Below are positions 8,875-17,031 of a DNA stretch of 64,000 nucleotides, piece by piece. The notes under the pieces are model-generated. The model saw only the letters and a list, made by a program, of their open reading frames with translations. It was not told where the DNA came from and searched no databases. Within the stretch, counting starts at the first letter, position 1, and each line of letters begins with the position of its first letter. Position numbers and translations under genes: made by a program. Origin of the DNA: Palsa-513 sp050010595 (lineage in GTDB: Bacteria > Actinomycetota > Thermoleophilia > Solirubrobacterales > Solirubrobacteraceae). Where the stretch lies: positions 115,718 through 179,717 of the forward strand of contig JBEKKS010000004.1 of assembly GCA_050010595.1 (NCBI GenBank), in the 5' to 3' direction.

Positions 8875-8903
8875 TTGACAGGCGTTGCGTCTGCCCCTAC
8901 CGT
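8875..8903 (+). promoter_or_regulatory. Sigma70-type promoter of the G1 peptidase gene
   Basis: A perfect TTGACA (8875-8880) is followed after 17 bases by TACCGT (8898-8903), a TAnnnT -10. It lies about 43 bases before ATG 8947, which has AAGAAGG as ribosome binding site. This is one of only two promoters in the window with a consensus -35. Confidence 0.6.
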
Positions 8904-8946
8904 CGTCTGCTGGGGGACCGGCGCACAACGTCCGATAAAGAAGGGC

Positions 8947-10719
8947 ATGCAGATTCACCCGAGCAACCGCACGCCGCGGGCACGTGCCCCGCGTTCGCGC
9001 TCAACGGCGCTCGTGCTCGCCACGACAACGATCGTGCTGCTCCTCGCCGCGGGATCCGCCGGCGCGAGACTGGTGAGCCCGACGCTCAAGCCGCTCGTGA
9101 CCCGGGACGCTCACCTCGAGCTCGTCCATCTGCCACCGTTGCTGGCGCTGGTGCATCGCCACCGGGGTCGCGACTACAGAGCACCGGCGGTCACCGTCGC
9201 ACCGCAAGCCACCCAGGTCGCCCCCGGCGCGTTCGCACACTTCAGCGCGAGCGCGATCGGATCGCCCCACCCCGCGGCGCACTGGCAGATCTCGGTCGAC
9301 GGCGGTAAGCATTGGCGCAACATTCCCGGCGCCCGCGGAACGCACCTCTCGTTCATGGCGCTGATCGGCCAGAACGGCGACGAGTTTCGCGCCGTATTCG
9401 TAAACAAGCGTGGCAGCGCGCACACTGCGCCGGCGCTGCTTTCGGTGGTGTCCGGCAACAGCGCTCCGCTGCTGGTGACCCAGCCGTCGAGCGAGACCGT
9501 CGCGAGCGGCGCCACCGCGTCGTTCACCGCCGCCGCGTCCGGCGACCCGGCGCCGACGGTGCAGTGGGAGATCTCCTACAACGGCGGAGGGTCGTGGAGC
9601 GCGATCGCGGGTGCGCAGCAGGCGACGCTCTCGTTCGTCGCCAGCTCGCTGCTGAGCGGCGACGAGTTCCGCGCTGCGTTCACCAACGCGGTCGGATCCA
9701 CCGTCAGCGACGTCGCAACCCTCACGGTGACAGGCTCGGTGTCCGACGCGCCAACGATCACAGAGCAGCCGCAGGACGCCAATGGCCCCGCCGGCCAAAG
9801 CGTCTCGTTCACGGCATCGGCGAGCGGAACCCCGGCGCCGAGCGTCCAGTGGCAGGTCTCGACCAACGCCGGTCAGAGCTGGACGGCGATCAGCGGCGCG
9901 ACCTCGGACACGTACTCGTTCACCACGACTGCGGGCGAGAACCTCTACGAGTACGAGGCCGTCTTCAGCAACTCCGCCGGCTCGGCGACAAGCGAGCCAG
10001 CCGTGCTGGGCGTCGGCTACGAGCTGGCGCAGAACTGGTCCGGCTACGTCGCCAGCGGCAGCGGCCCGTACACGGCCGTCAGCGCGACGTGGGTGGTGCC
10101 GAGCGTGAACTGCTCGAGCGGCGGCGGCGACACATACTCGTCGCAGTGGGTCGGCATCGACGGGAACAGCGACTCGACCGTGGAACAGGACGGGACCTAC
10201 GCCGACTGCGACGGAACCACGCCGAGCTATGGCGCCTGGTACGAGATGTTCGGCGACGATGCCGTGCAAGGCGGCGCCCAGGTCAACCTGACCGGGTGCA
10301 CGGGGGTCCCGAGCTGCACCGTCGAACACGGCGACTCCCTCACGGCAAGTGTCTCAGTCAACGGCAGTGGCCTCTGGACGCTCAGCGTGCGGGACACGAC
10401 CGCGCCCGACATCTGGAGCTTCAGCACGACGGTCTCCTGGACGGCACCGCAAGAGTCATCGGCCGAGTGGATCGTCGAGCGCCCCGAGTTCTGCAACGAG
10501 TCGGGCAACTGCCAGCTGACGCCGCTCGCCGACTTCAGCACCGTCCAGCTGACCAACGCGACGGCGAGCACCAGCGGCGGTCAGCAGTCGATCAACGCGC
10601 TCGGCGGAGTGCCGATCGAGATGATCAGCTCCGGGACCGACGGCACTCTGCTTGCCGAGCCCGGGGCGCTCGACGGGACCGGCGAGATCTTCACCGACAC
10701 CTGGTACGCGAGCAGCTAG
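8947..10719 (+). CDS. Secreted G1 family (eqolisin) glutamic endopeptidase with three Ig-like repeats
   Basis: 590 aa. A basic N-terminus and a hydrophobic segment (about residues 20-40) form a signal peptide or anchor. Three Ig-like repeats follow at about 78-165, 174-263 and 270-358, each built on the pattern xQPxxxxVxxGxxxxFTAxASGxPxP..W.xSxxxGxSW. The catalytic domain (about 359-590) begins NWSGYVASG and contains WVGIDG. By alignment to remembered scytalidoglutamic peptidase, its catalytic Gln is Q414 (in TVEQDG) and its catalytic Glu is E511 (in AEWIVERPE). The open frame extends further upstream, but that part is antisense to aquaporin; ATG 8947 has a ribosome site and a promoter ahead. 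It probably cleaves proteins outside the cell at low pH. Confidence 0.88.
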   Translation: MQIHPSNRTPRARAPRSRSTALVLATTTIVLLLAAGSAGARLVSPTLKPLVTRDAHLELVHLPPLLALVHRHRGRDYRAPAVTVAPQATQVAPGAFAHFSASAIGSPHPAAHWQISVDGGKHWRNIPGARGTHLSFMALIGQNGDEFRAVFVNKRGSAHTAPALLSVVSGNSAPLLVTQPSSETVASGATASFTAAASGDPAPTVQWEISYNGGGSWSAIAGAQQATLSFVASSLLSGDEFRAAFTNAVGSTVSDVATLTVTGSVSDAPTITEQPQDANGPAGQSVSFTASASGTPAPSVQWQVSTNAGQSWTAISGATSDTYSFTTTAGENLYEYEAVFSNSAGSATSEPAVLGVGYELAQNWSGYVASGSGPYTAVSATWVVPSVNCSSGGGDTYSSQWVGIDGNSDSTVEQDGTYADCDGTTPSYGAWYEMFGDDAVQGGAQVNLTGCTGVPSCTVEHGDSLTASVSVNGSGLWTLSVRDTTAPDIWSFSTTVSWTAPQESSAEWIVERPEFCNESGNCQLTPLADFSTVQLTNATASTSGGQQSINALGGVPIEMISSGTDGTLLAEPGALDGTGEIFTDTWYASS

Positions 10720-10724
10720 GGCAG

Positions 10725-11864
10725 CTACCCGTCTTCGGCGACGGGGGTCGCGGCGTCCAGGTAGGGGTTGAGGTAGCGCGCCGTGATCTTCGCGACGCGG
10801 TCCCAGGTGGGCTCGGTGGTGAGCTCGCCGGCGAAGCCACGATTACCCGTGAAGCGGGCGCTCAGGTAACGCGGCTCGCGGCCGGTGAGGAGCACCGCGT
10901 GGATCTCGGGCGGCCCCTCCTGCGCAGGAACCTGCGCGCCTGCCAGAGCGGCAATCGACGCGGCCGCGGCGTCCGCCTGCTGCGCGGCGAGGCCGCCGAA
11001 CTTGAGCTCGAAGTCGATCGCGTCGCCGGCGGCCCAGACCCCCTCGACACCCCGCACCCGGTAGTCGCGATCGACCGGAATGAATCCATGCTCGCCGCCC
11101 GGCAGACCGCGCACAGCCGGACCGAACAGCTCTGGCAGAGCGATGATCCGACTCGCCTTGAGCGTGCGCGCCCCCGGTGTCATCACAATCTCTCCGCGGT
11201 CGGGCACCTGCGCCTGCACGCCCGTGATCAACCCGATTCCCGCCTCGTCAAGGAGCGACGCGACAGCGTCGCTGACCTCCGACCCGAACAAAGAGACGGG
11301 GCCCGGCTCCGGTGTGACGACCGTCAACTCGACCTTCACGCCCATGTCGTGGGCGCGGGCGGCGGCCATCAGCGCGAGCTCGTAGAGCGGCAGCGGCCAG
11401 CCCATCCGGGCCGGAGCGACGAAGGCGACGCTGCGAACGTAGCCCTCCTCGATGTCCTGCACGATGCCGTGCAGGACATCGTCCATGTGCCTGTCGTCGA
11501 GCGTCGCGACGTGGGCGAACGGCTCCTTCACGCGCGCCCCCAGGGCGAGTAGCAGTGCGTCGTAGTGCAGCTCGTCGCCGCCGGCCGTGTGCACGACGTG
11601 CTGGTCGGCGTCGACGTAGGCGAACTCGTCGACCGTGAGCTCGGCCCCGACCGCCTGGGCGACATCGGCGACCAGGTAGCGCTCGGCGCGCGCATAGGCG
11701 AACGGCTCGCGCACGCTGAGCGGTCGGTAGCCGAACGTGGCGTTCGGGGCCAGCAGTCGCAGCGCGACGCGCTCGCCCGCCAGCTCGCGTAGCGCGAGCG
11801 CGCCCTCGAGCGCGGCAACGCCACCACCGGCGATCACGACCGCAAGTGGCTGCCCGGCGCTCAT
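10725..11864 (-). CDS. FAD-dependent pyridine nucleotide-disulfide family oxidoreductase
   Basis: About 379 aa with two Rossmann motifs: AVVIAGGGVAALEGALAL at the N-terminus for FAD and VEGVWAAGDAIDF near residue 280 for the second FAD contact. The layout resembles type II NADH dehydrogenase and sulfide:quinone reductases, but I see no diagnostic cysteines, so electron donor and acceptor stay open. Two starts are possible, GTG 11867 and ATG 11864. I choose ATG because TAGTCT lies exactly 6 bases before it, as in other leaderless genes here. It is divergent from the response regulator at 11996 and shares with it the palindromic element at 11923-11942, which suggests joint control. Confidence 0.8.
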   Translation of the reverse strand: MSAGQPLAVVIAGGGVAALEGALALRELAGERVALRLLAPNATFGYRPLSVREPFAYARAERYLVADVAQAVGAELTVDEFAYVDADQHVVHTAGGDELHYDALLLALGARVKEPFAHVATLDDRHMDDVLHGIVQDIEEGYVRSVAFVAPARMGWPLPLYELALMAAARAHDMGVKVELTVVTPEPGPVSLFGSEVSDAVASLLDEAGIGLITGVQAQVPDRGEIVMTPGARTLKASRIIALPELFGPAVRGLPGGEHGFIPVDRDYRVRGVEGVWAAGDAIDFELKFGGLAAQQADAAAASIAALAGAQVPAQEGPPEIHAVLLTGREPRYLSARFTGNRGFAGELTTEPTWDRVAKITARYLNPYLDAATPVAEDG

Positions 11865-11870
11865 CACTGG

Positions 11871-11876
11871 AGACTA
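11871..11876 (-). promoter_or_regulatory. -10 box TAGTCT, probable leaderless start of the FAD oxidoreductase
   Basis: TAGTCT ends 6 bases before ATG 11864, so the message would begin at the start codon. No ribosome binding site is visible. Confidence 0.5.
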
Positions 11877-11922
11877 TGGCGCATCTGAGTCTGCGGCGAC
11901 GGCCGACTTTGGTGCGACTCTT

Positions 11923-11942
11923 GCGGCTAACTACTGAGCCGC
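11923..11942. promoter_or_regulatory. Palindromic AACTAC element between FAD oxidoreductase and response regulator
   Basis: The 20-base element is GCGGCT, then AACTACTG, then AGCCGC: perfect 6-base inverted arms around an 8-base centre holding the AACTAC core. Its core centre is about 64 bases from the ATG of the response regulator on one side and about 68 from the FAD oxidoreductase on the other, a typical activator distance for both. It is a member of the shared motif set described in the findings. Confidence 0.5.
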
Positions 11943-11982
11943 GAACGTATTCCCACCCAAGTCGCCGGTGACGCGCGCGCGA

Positions 11983-11988
11983 TAGCGT
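11983..11988 (+). promoter_or_regulatory. -10 box TAGCGT, probable leaderless start of response regulator 1
   Basis: TAGCGT ends 7 bases before ATG 11996. The same hexamer with the same 7-base gap precedes the secreted protein at 59753. Confidence 0.5.
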
Positions 11989-11995
11989 GCAGCGG

Positions 11996-12658
11996 ATGAG
12001 CGTCGAGGAGAAGGCGGCCGGCGAGCGCGCGATCAGGATCGTCATCGCCGACGACCACGCCGTCGTGCGCAGCGGGCTGCGACTCCTGCTCGAGGCGGAA
12101 ACGGACTTCGAGGTGGTAGCCGAAGCCGGCGACGTCGAAGCCGCGCGCCGCTACGTGCGCGGGCACCATCCCGCCGTCCTCGTGCTCGACCTCAACATGC
12201 CCGGCGGCTCGAGCCTCGAAGCGATTCCGACGATTCGCACGGAATCCCCCGACACGCAGATCGTCGTGCTGACGATGCAAGAGGAGCCGGCATTCGCGCG
12301 CCAGGCGCTCAGCGCCGGCGCGACCGGCTACGTACTCAAGGAGGCCGCCGACGCGGAGCTCGTCGAGGCCGTGCGGCGGGCCGCGGCCGGTGAGACCTAC
12401 CTCAATCCGACGCTCGGCGCGCGGATCGCGCGCGAGCCGCCGCCCGGGCCCCCGGACGACCTCAGCGAGCGCGAAGTCGAGGTTCTGCGGCTGATCGCGC
12501 TGGGCCACACGAACTCTGAGATCGCCGAGCAGCTGTTCCTCTCGGTGCGCACCGTCGAGACACATCGCTCGCACATCCAGCAGAAGCTGCGCGTCTCATC
12601 GCGCGCAGAGCTCGTGCGCTACGCACTTCAACGCGGCCTCGTCACCAGCGAAGACTGA
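11996..12658 (+). CDS. NarL/DosR-type response regulator (receiver + LuxR HTH)
   Basis: 220 aa. The receiver (about 12-130) has the acidic pair D19-D20, the phospho-accepting D65 in VLDLNMPGG and the conserved Lys in GYVLKEAAD. The LuxR/GerE helix-turn-helix lies at about 155-215 (LSEREVEVLRLIALGHTNSEIAEQL, in parts, then SVRTVETHRSHI). This is the architecture of DosR and NarL. GTG 11987 is a possible earlier start, but ATG 11996 fits the leaderless -10. A second regulator of the same type follows 104 bases on and a DosS-like kinase lies opposite, so it probably answers that kinase. It is the best candidate to bind the AACTACGG element, including its own upstream copy. Confidence 0.9.
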   Translation: MSVEEKAAGERAIRIVIADDHAVVRSGLRLLLEAETDFEVVAEAGDVEAARRYVRGHHPAVLVLDLNMPGGSSLEAIPTIRTESPDTQIVVLTMQEEPAFARQALSAGATGYVLKEAADAELVEAVRRAAAGETYLNPTLGARIAREPPPGPPDDLSEREVEVLRLIALGHTNSEIAEQLFLSVRTVETHRSHIQQKLRVSSRAELVRYALQRGLVTSED

Positions 12659-12683
12659 TCAAAACGGCGCACCAGCGGGGTGC

Positions 12684-12691
12684 CCGTAGTT
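12684..12691 (-). promoter_or_regulatory. AACTACGG element before response regulator 2
   Basis: On the plus strand it reads CCGTAGTT, inside TGCCCGTAGTTGCCC where TGCCC repeats directly at 10-base spacing. The core centre is about 74 bases before ATG 12762. One of four exact copies of the octamer found in this window. Confidence 0.5.
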
Positions 12692-12749
12692 GCCCACAGT
12701 CAGATCGCGGACCCAGCCCCGATGGCGGCTGGGCGCCGTCCTGGTTCGA

Positions 12750-12755
12750 TAGCTC
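12750..12755 (+). promoter_or_regulatory. -10 box TAGCTC, probable leaderless start of response regulator 2
   Basis: TAGCTC ends 6 bases before ATG 12762. It departs from TAnnnT at the last base but repeats the GATAGC context and spacing of response regulator 1. Confidence 0.4.
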
Positions 12756-12761
12756 GACACG

Positions 12762-13511
12762 ATGGGCAAGTCACCGATCACGCATCCGCACCCCAACGGC
12801 GCGACAAGCGAGTCCGGCTGGCTGCGCAGCGTACCGACGACACTGATCGAGGTCGACGGACAGGCGACGATCAGCATCCTGCTTGCAGATGATCACGCGT
12901 TCGTCAGGCGCTCGCTGCGGGCGCTGCTGGACTCCGATCGGGCGCTCGAGGTCGTCGGCGAGTCAAGCGACGTGCAGGTCGCGATGAGAGACGTGGAGGC
13001 GCACAGCCCACACGTGCTGGTGCTCGACGTCGGGATGCCGGGCGGCTCGGTCCTCGCCGCGATTCGCGAGCTCCGCGCCCGCGCCCCCGAGACAGCCGTC
13101 GTCATCACGACGATGCTCGACGATCCCCGTTTTGCGCGCGAGGCGATCGCCGCGGGCGCGCACGCCTATGTGCTGACCGACACCGCCGACCGCGACCTCC
13201 CGCTCGCCGTGCGCGCCGCGGCCCGCGGCGAGAGCTTCGTCTCACCGGAGCTCGAGCAGCTCCTGCGAATCTATGACAAAGGCCCCGACGGGCTCAGCTG
13301 CCGCGAGGTCGAGGTGCTACGGATGATCGGCCTCGGCTACACGAACACCGAGATCGGCGACCTGCTGGCACTGTCGGTCAGGACCGTCGAGTCACACCGA
13401 GCGAGCATTCACCGCAAGCTCGGGCTGACCACACGAGCCGAGCTCGTACGCTACGCGCTGCGCCGGGGGCTGCTCGCGCCCGAGCTTGCGACCGACAGCG
13501 CAGCCCGCTGA
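12762..13511 (+). CDS. NarL/DosR-type response regulator with atypical receiver
   Basis: 249 aa, with a roughly 35-residue N-terminal extension before the receiver that its neighbour lacks. The receiver keeps D43-D44 and the phospho-accepting D89 (VLDVGMPGG), but the conserved Lys of the YVLK motif is Thr139 (AYVLTDTAD). Loss of this Lys usually weakens phosphorylation-driven switching, so it may act differently from regulator 1. The C-terminal LuxR domain is complete (LSCREVEVLRMIGLG, SVRTVESHRASIHRKLG) and very close to that of regulator 1, so both may bind similar DNA. Its last 61 bases overlap the tail of the convergent kinase gene. Confidence 0.9.
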   Translation: MGKSPITHPHPNGATSESGWLRSVPTTLIEVDGQATISILLADDHAFVRRSLRALLDSDRALEVVGESSDVQVAMRDVEAHSPHVLVLDVGMPGGSVLAAIRELRARAPETAVVITTMLDDPRFAREAIAAGAHAYVLTDTADRDLPLAVRAAARGESFVSPELEQLLRIYDKGPDGLSCREVEVLRMIGLGYTNTEIGDLLALSVRTVESHRASIHRKLGLTTRAELVRYALRRGLLAPELATDSAAR

Positions 13512-15196
13512 TCCAGCGGCAGCCAAGCCGTCACCGCCGTTCCGCCATCAGAGGAATCGATCGCGAGCTCGCCGCCCGAGACTGCGACGCGTTCGTGCAT
13601 GCCGGTAACACCGAAGCCGGCGGTGCGCTCGGCGATGTCGAAGCCGCGCCCGTCGTCTGAGATCGCCAGGGCGAGCCGGCCGTCCTCGATGCGCACCGCG
13701 ATTGACACGTTCTTCGCGTGCGCGTGCTTGGCGATGTTCGTAAGCGCCTCCTGGATGACGCGGTAGACGGTCGCCTGCAGGTCATCGTCGAGCTGGGCTT
13801 CGCTGTCGAGGTCGATCTCGCTGGCGATCTCGAGACCGTTGACCGCTCGATGGCGCTCGAGCAGCGCCTCGACCGCGGCGGCGAGGCCGAGCTCGTCGAG
13901 CGCGGCAGGGCGAAGCTCCGTGATGATCGCGCGCAGGTTCGTGATCTCCTGCTCGATCTGCTCGACGGCCTGGCTCGTCGCATGCGTCAAGGCTTCGAGT
14001 GAGCCGACGCGCCGTGCGGAGGACAGCAGCACGCGCAGCCCACCCAGTGCCTGCAGCGTCTCGTCGTGCAGCTCGCGCGCCCAGCGGCGCCGCTCCTGCT
14101 CGGAGGCCGAGAGCGTGTCGCGCAGGCGCTGCTTCTCGACGCTCTGGGCCATCACGACCGCGGTGGCGGCGCTGGCGGCGAAGGCCTTCATCGCGCGCTC
14201 GTCCTCGTCGGTGAACGGCTGCGCACCGGGGTTACGGTCGAACGCCATCAGGACGCCGAGTGGCTCCTCGCGGTAGGTGAGCGGCACGATCAGGGCCGTG
14301 TGCGCATCGGGTACGCCGATCCGGTCGGCGCTGATCAGCAGGCGAGCGCTGACGTCGTCGATGCGCTCCGAGCGGCCGCGCATCATGACCTGTCCGGAGG
14401 TCGAGCCCTCCACCGGGAGCCGGTGGTTGCTGCGCTCGCCGTGCCCGGCAAGCGCAGCGACCGCCAAATCGGTGCCCTGGCGCAACAGGATGACCACGCT
14501 GCGCGCCTCGACGAGGGCGCGGCCACGCTTGACGATCATCTCGAGCGAGCGTTGAAGATCCACCTCGGCGCCAACTGCGAGAGCGACGGCCTGCGTCGCG
14601 CGCAATCCGGCGACAGCCCGCTCGAGCTCGATGCGTTGCGCCTCGACCTCGTGGTAGAGGCGCGCGTTCTCAACGGCGATGCCGGCCCACCGAGCGAGCA
14701 CGACGATCGCCTCCTCGTCGGCCTCGTCGAACTCGCCGTCTTCCTTCTCCGTCAGGTAGAGGTTGCCCCACGCCTCGCCGGCGATAAAGACGGGCACGCC
14801 GAGAAACGTCTCCATCGGCGGGTGCCCCATCGGGAAGCCGTAGGACGCGGGGTGCTCGCCGACGTGAGCGAGACGCAGCGGCTTCGGATCCTCGATCAGC
14901 ACGCCGAGCACGCCGCGGCCGCGCGGCAGATCGCCGATCCGCCGCTGGGCGTCTTCGTCGATCCCGACTGTGAGGAAGCGCTCGAGCTCGCTGCGATCCG
15001 CGTTCAGGACGCCGAGCGCTGCGTATCTGGCACCCGTCAGCTCGCAAGCTGCGTCGAGGACGCGACGCAGCAGCACGTCGAGATCAAGCTCCGAAACAAT
15101 GAAGCCACCAACATCGATGAGCGTGCGCAGACGGTCGGTGTTGAGCTTCTCGTGGATAGCAGTCCTCAGGGGGTATCCGTGACCCTGACCATACAC
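13451..15196 (-). CDS. DosS/DevS-like GAF-GAF histidine kinase
   Basis: 581 aa, close to mycobacterial DosS/DosT (about 575). Domains in order: GAF-A (about 20-165), GAF-B (about 185-335), HisKA_3 with the phospho-accepting His in ARELHDETLQALGG (about 370), and HATPase with N-box NIAKHAHA and G-boxes DDGRGFD and GFGVTGM. There are no membrane segments, so it is cytosolic. GAF-A holds GFPMGHPPM with His125 near where DosS has its haem ligand, so gas or redox sensing is plausible but unproven. The start is GTG 15196. It lies convergent with response regulator 2 and divergent from the APH-AAA operon, and is the likely kinase of the adjacent regulators. Confidence 0.9.
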   Translation of the reverse strand: MYGQGHGYPLRTAIHEKLNTDRLRTLIDVGGFIVSELDLDVLLRRVLDAACELTGARYAALGVLNADRSELERFLTVGIDEDAQRRIGDLPRGRGVLGVLIEDPKPLRLAHVGEHPASYGFPMGHPPMETFLGVPVFIAGEAWGNLYLTEKEDGEFDEADEEAIVVLARWAGIAVENARLYHEVEAQRIELERAVAGLRATQAVALAVGAEVDLQRSLEMIVKRGRALVEARSVVILLRQGTDLAVAALAGHGERSNHRLPVEGSTSGQVMMRGRSERIDDVSARLLISADRIGVPDAHTALIVPLTYREEPLGVLMAFDRNPGAQPFTDEDERAMKAFAASAATAVVMAQSVEKQRLRDTLSASEQERRRWARELHDETLQALGGLRVLLSSARRVGSLEALTHATSQAVEQIEQEITNLRAIITELRPAALDELGLAAAVEALLERHRAVNGLEIASEIDLDSEAQLDDDLQATVYRVIQEALTNIAKHAHAKNVSIAVRIEDGRLALAISDDGRGFDIAERTAGFGVTGMHERVAVSGGELAIDSSDGGTAVTAWLPLDQRAALSVASSGASSPRRSA

Positions 15197-15295
15197 CCGA
15201 CAGGTGCTCGTTCGACTGGAAGTACGGAGGAGTCCCTACGGAATCGCGCGCGGCGCCCCCAGCCTGCGAACGCGCCGTAGGTTGCGGCGCCAGTG

Positions 15296-15318
15296 CGATC
15301 CGTAGTTCACACGGATCG
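15296..15318. promoter_or_regulatory. Palindromic AACTACGG element in the kinase/APH-AAA intergenic region
   Basis: Perfect 8-base inverted arms, CGATCCGT and ACGGATCG, flank a 7-base centre. The arm and centre together contain CCGTAGTT (15300-15307), the reverse of AACTACGG. The core lies about 69 bases before ATG 15373 and about 107 before the divergent kinase start. A related CCGTAGGTTGC at 15275-15285 sits about 84 bases before the kinase GTG. Confidence 0.5.
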
Positions 15319-15372
15319 GCTGGACGGCCCGAGCCCGATGGCGCGGGCCGTCCAGCGGCGGATCATCCTCGC

Positions 15373-17031
15373 ATGGGCCAAACGACCCACACTCAGGCGC
15401 GGGCGAGCGAGCGCCTCTTCTACGACCGGGATACGCAGCTCACGCGCACCGATCTCTGGGCTTGGACCGACGCCGTGCGGCGCGTCGAGTCGCCGGCCGG
15501 TGCCGGCGGCGCGCGAGCTCAGCAAGACTTGCTGAAAGCGATGTGCGACCCCCAGCTCTACGGCGAGGGCCGCGGCACCGCGGTCGAGATGCGCGAGACT
15601 CACGCCGCTTGGACCTTTCTCGTCGGCGAGAGCGCGTTCAGGCTGAAGAAGCCCGTCGTGCTGCCGTTCCTCGACTACGGCAACCTCGACGCGCGGCGCC
15701 TGATGTGCAGGCGTGAGATCACGCTCAACCGTCCGCTAGCCGGCGACATCTATCGTGACGTCCGGGCAGTGGTGCGCCGCGGCGGGCGCTTCCAGCTCGT
15801 TGACGACGGCGCCGCGGACGCCGTCGCCCACGTCGTCGAGATGCGCCGCTACGACGAAACGCGGACGCTCGCGGCAACGCTCGCGAGCGGGCGCATCACA
15901 GCGAGCGAGCTGGCCGCTGTGGCGAGGCGCGTAGCGGACGTCCACGCCGCTGCGCCTGCCCGCCGCCACGACCCGGAGATCCTCACCCGACTCAAGCACG
16001 CGATCGACGGCGACCTCGAGCTCCTGCTGGCCCACGACCAGCTGTTCGAGCCGGCGCGAGTGCTCGCCGCACAGCGCTTCGCTGACGCGTTCCTCGCGGG
16101 TCATGCAGCCCTGCTGCTCGAGCGCGCTCGTTGCGGAAACGTCCGTGAGTGCCACGGAGACCTGCGTGCGGTACACGTGCTGCTCGGCGAGGAGATCCGG
16201 ATCGTCGACTGCGTGGAGTTCGACGACGAGCTGCGTGAGATCGATGTCGCTGCGGACCTCGCCTTCCTGGCGATGGACCTCGCGGCGCACGAGCGGACCG
16301 ACCTCTGCCAGCTGCTGCTCGACAGATACCGGATGGCGGGCGGCGATCCGGGGCCCGACGCGCTCGTCTGGTTCTATGCCGCAACGAAGGCGTGGACCCG
16401 CGCGAAGCTGAGCGCGTTGCTTGCAAGCGACGCACACGCGGCGCCTGGGGCACGCCGAGCAGCCGCCGACGAGGCCGGCGAGCTGTTCGCGCTGGGAGAG
16501 CGGCTCTCGTGGCAGGCACGCCTGCCGCTCGCGCTGATCGTCTGCGGGCCGCAGGATTGCGGAAAGTCCGCGCTGGCAGGCGAGATCGCCACCCGATCGG
16601 GGCTACCCGTCGTCGCGCCGGGCGAGGCGGGCACCGAGGGCGTCGACGCCGACCGCACCTACCGGGAGCTGGGAACGCGGGCGGGCGAGCAGATCGCAAA
16701 GCGCGGCGGCGTGGTCGTCGATGCGACGTTCGGAAGGCGCGACATGCGCGAGGCGTTCGCAGAGGCCTTCGGCGAGAAGCGACCGGCGCTCTTCTGTGAG
16801 TGCTGCGCGCCAGTCGACGTGCTCGAAGGGCGCGCGCGGACGCGGCCGGGCGGCGACCCCCATGCGGCTGAGCGGTTCGACCCGCTCGAGAGCGACATCG
16901 AACCCGCACACCACTTGATCCTACGCACCGATCAGTCGCTCGCCGAGCTCTACGGCGATCTGGTCGCGATGCTCGACCGTCATCTCGCTCGCGCCGACGT
17001 CGCGAGCACCACCACGGAGGTCCCGGCGTGA
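15373..17031 (+). CDS. Aminoglycoside phosphotransferase-like/AAA ATPase fusion (Rv2004c-type)
   Basis: 552 aa. The N-terminal part (about 60-370) is a kinase-like APH fold with the catalytic CHGDLRAVHV loop and the metal-binding DCVEFDDELRE. The C-terminal part (about 390-540) is a P-loop domain with Walker A GPQDCGKSA and a zeta-toxin or gluconate-kinase-like layout. M. tuberculosis Rv2004c, a DosR-regulon protein, has this two-domain architecture. The substrate is unknown in the family. ATG 15373 is preceded 6 bases upstream by GATCAT, a weak leaderless -10, and by the palindromic element at 15296. Its stop overlaps the GTG of the next gene by 4 bases, so it opens an operon with the acyl-CoA synthetase, phosphoketolase and acetate kinase. 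Confidence 0.82.
   Translation: MGQTTHTQARASERLFYDRDTQLTRTDLWAWTDAVRRVESPAGAGGARAQQDLLKAMCDPQLYGEGRGTAVEMRETHAAWTFLVGESAFRLKKPVVLPFLDYGNLDARRLMCRREITLNRPLAGDIYRDVRAVVRRGGRFQLVDDGAADAVAHVVEMRRYDETRTLAATLASGRITASELAAVARRVADVHAAAPARRHDPEILTRLKHAIDGDLELLLAHDQLFEPARVLAAQRFADAFLAGHAALLLERARCGNVRECHGDLRAVHVLLGEEIRIVDCVEFDDELREIDVAADLAFLAMDLAAHERTDLCQLLLDRYRMAGGDPGPDALVWFYAATKAWTRAKLSALLASDAHAAPGARRAAADEAGELFALGERLSWQARLPLALIVCGPQDCGKSALAGEIATRSGLPVVAPGEAGTEGVDADRTYRELGTRAGEQIAKRGGVVVDATFGRRDMREAFAEAFGEKRPALFCECCAPVDVLEGRARTRPGGDPHAAERFDPLESDIEPAHHLILRTDQSLAELYGDLVAMLDRHLARADVASTTTEVPA

Noticed and set aside
8452..8946. 165-codon upstream extension of the G1 peptidase
   Set aside because: It is antisense to aquaporin and precedes a clear promoter, ribosome site, ATG and signal peptide at 8947.
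15197..15372. Mycobacterial DosR box (GGGACT..AGTCCC) in front of the DosR-like genes
   Set aside because: Only isolated half-like strings such as GGAGTCCC near 15229 occur; no palindromic match was found by eye, hence the proposal of a different element.
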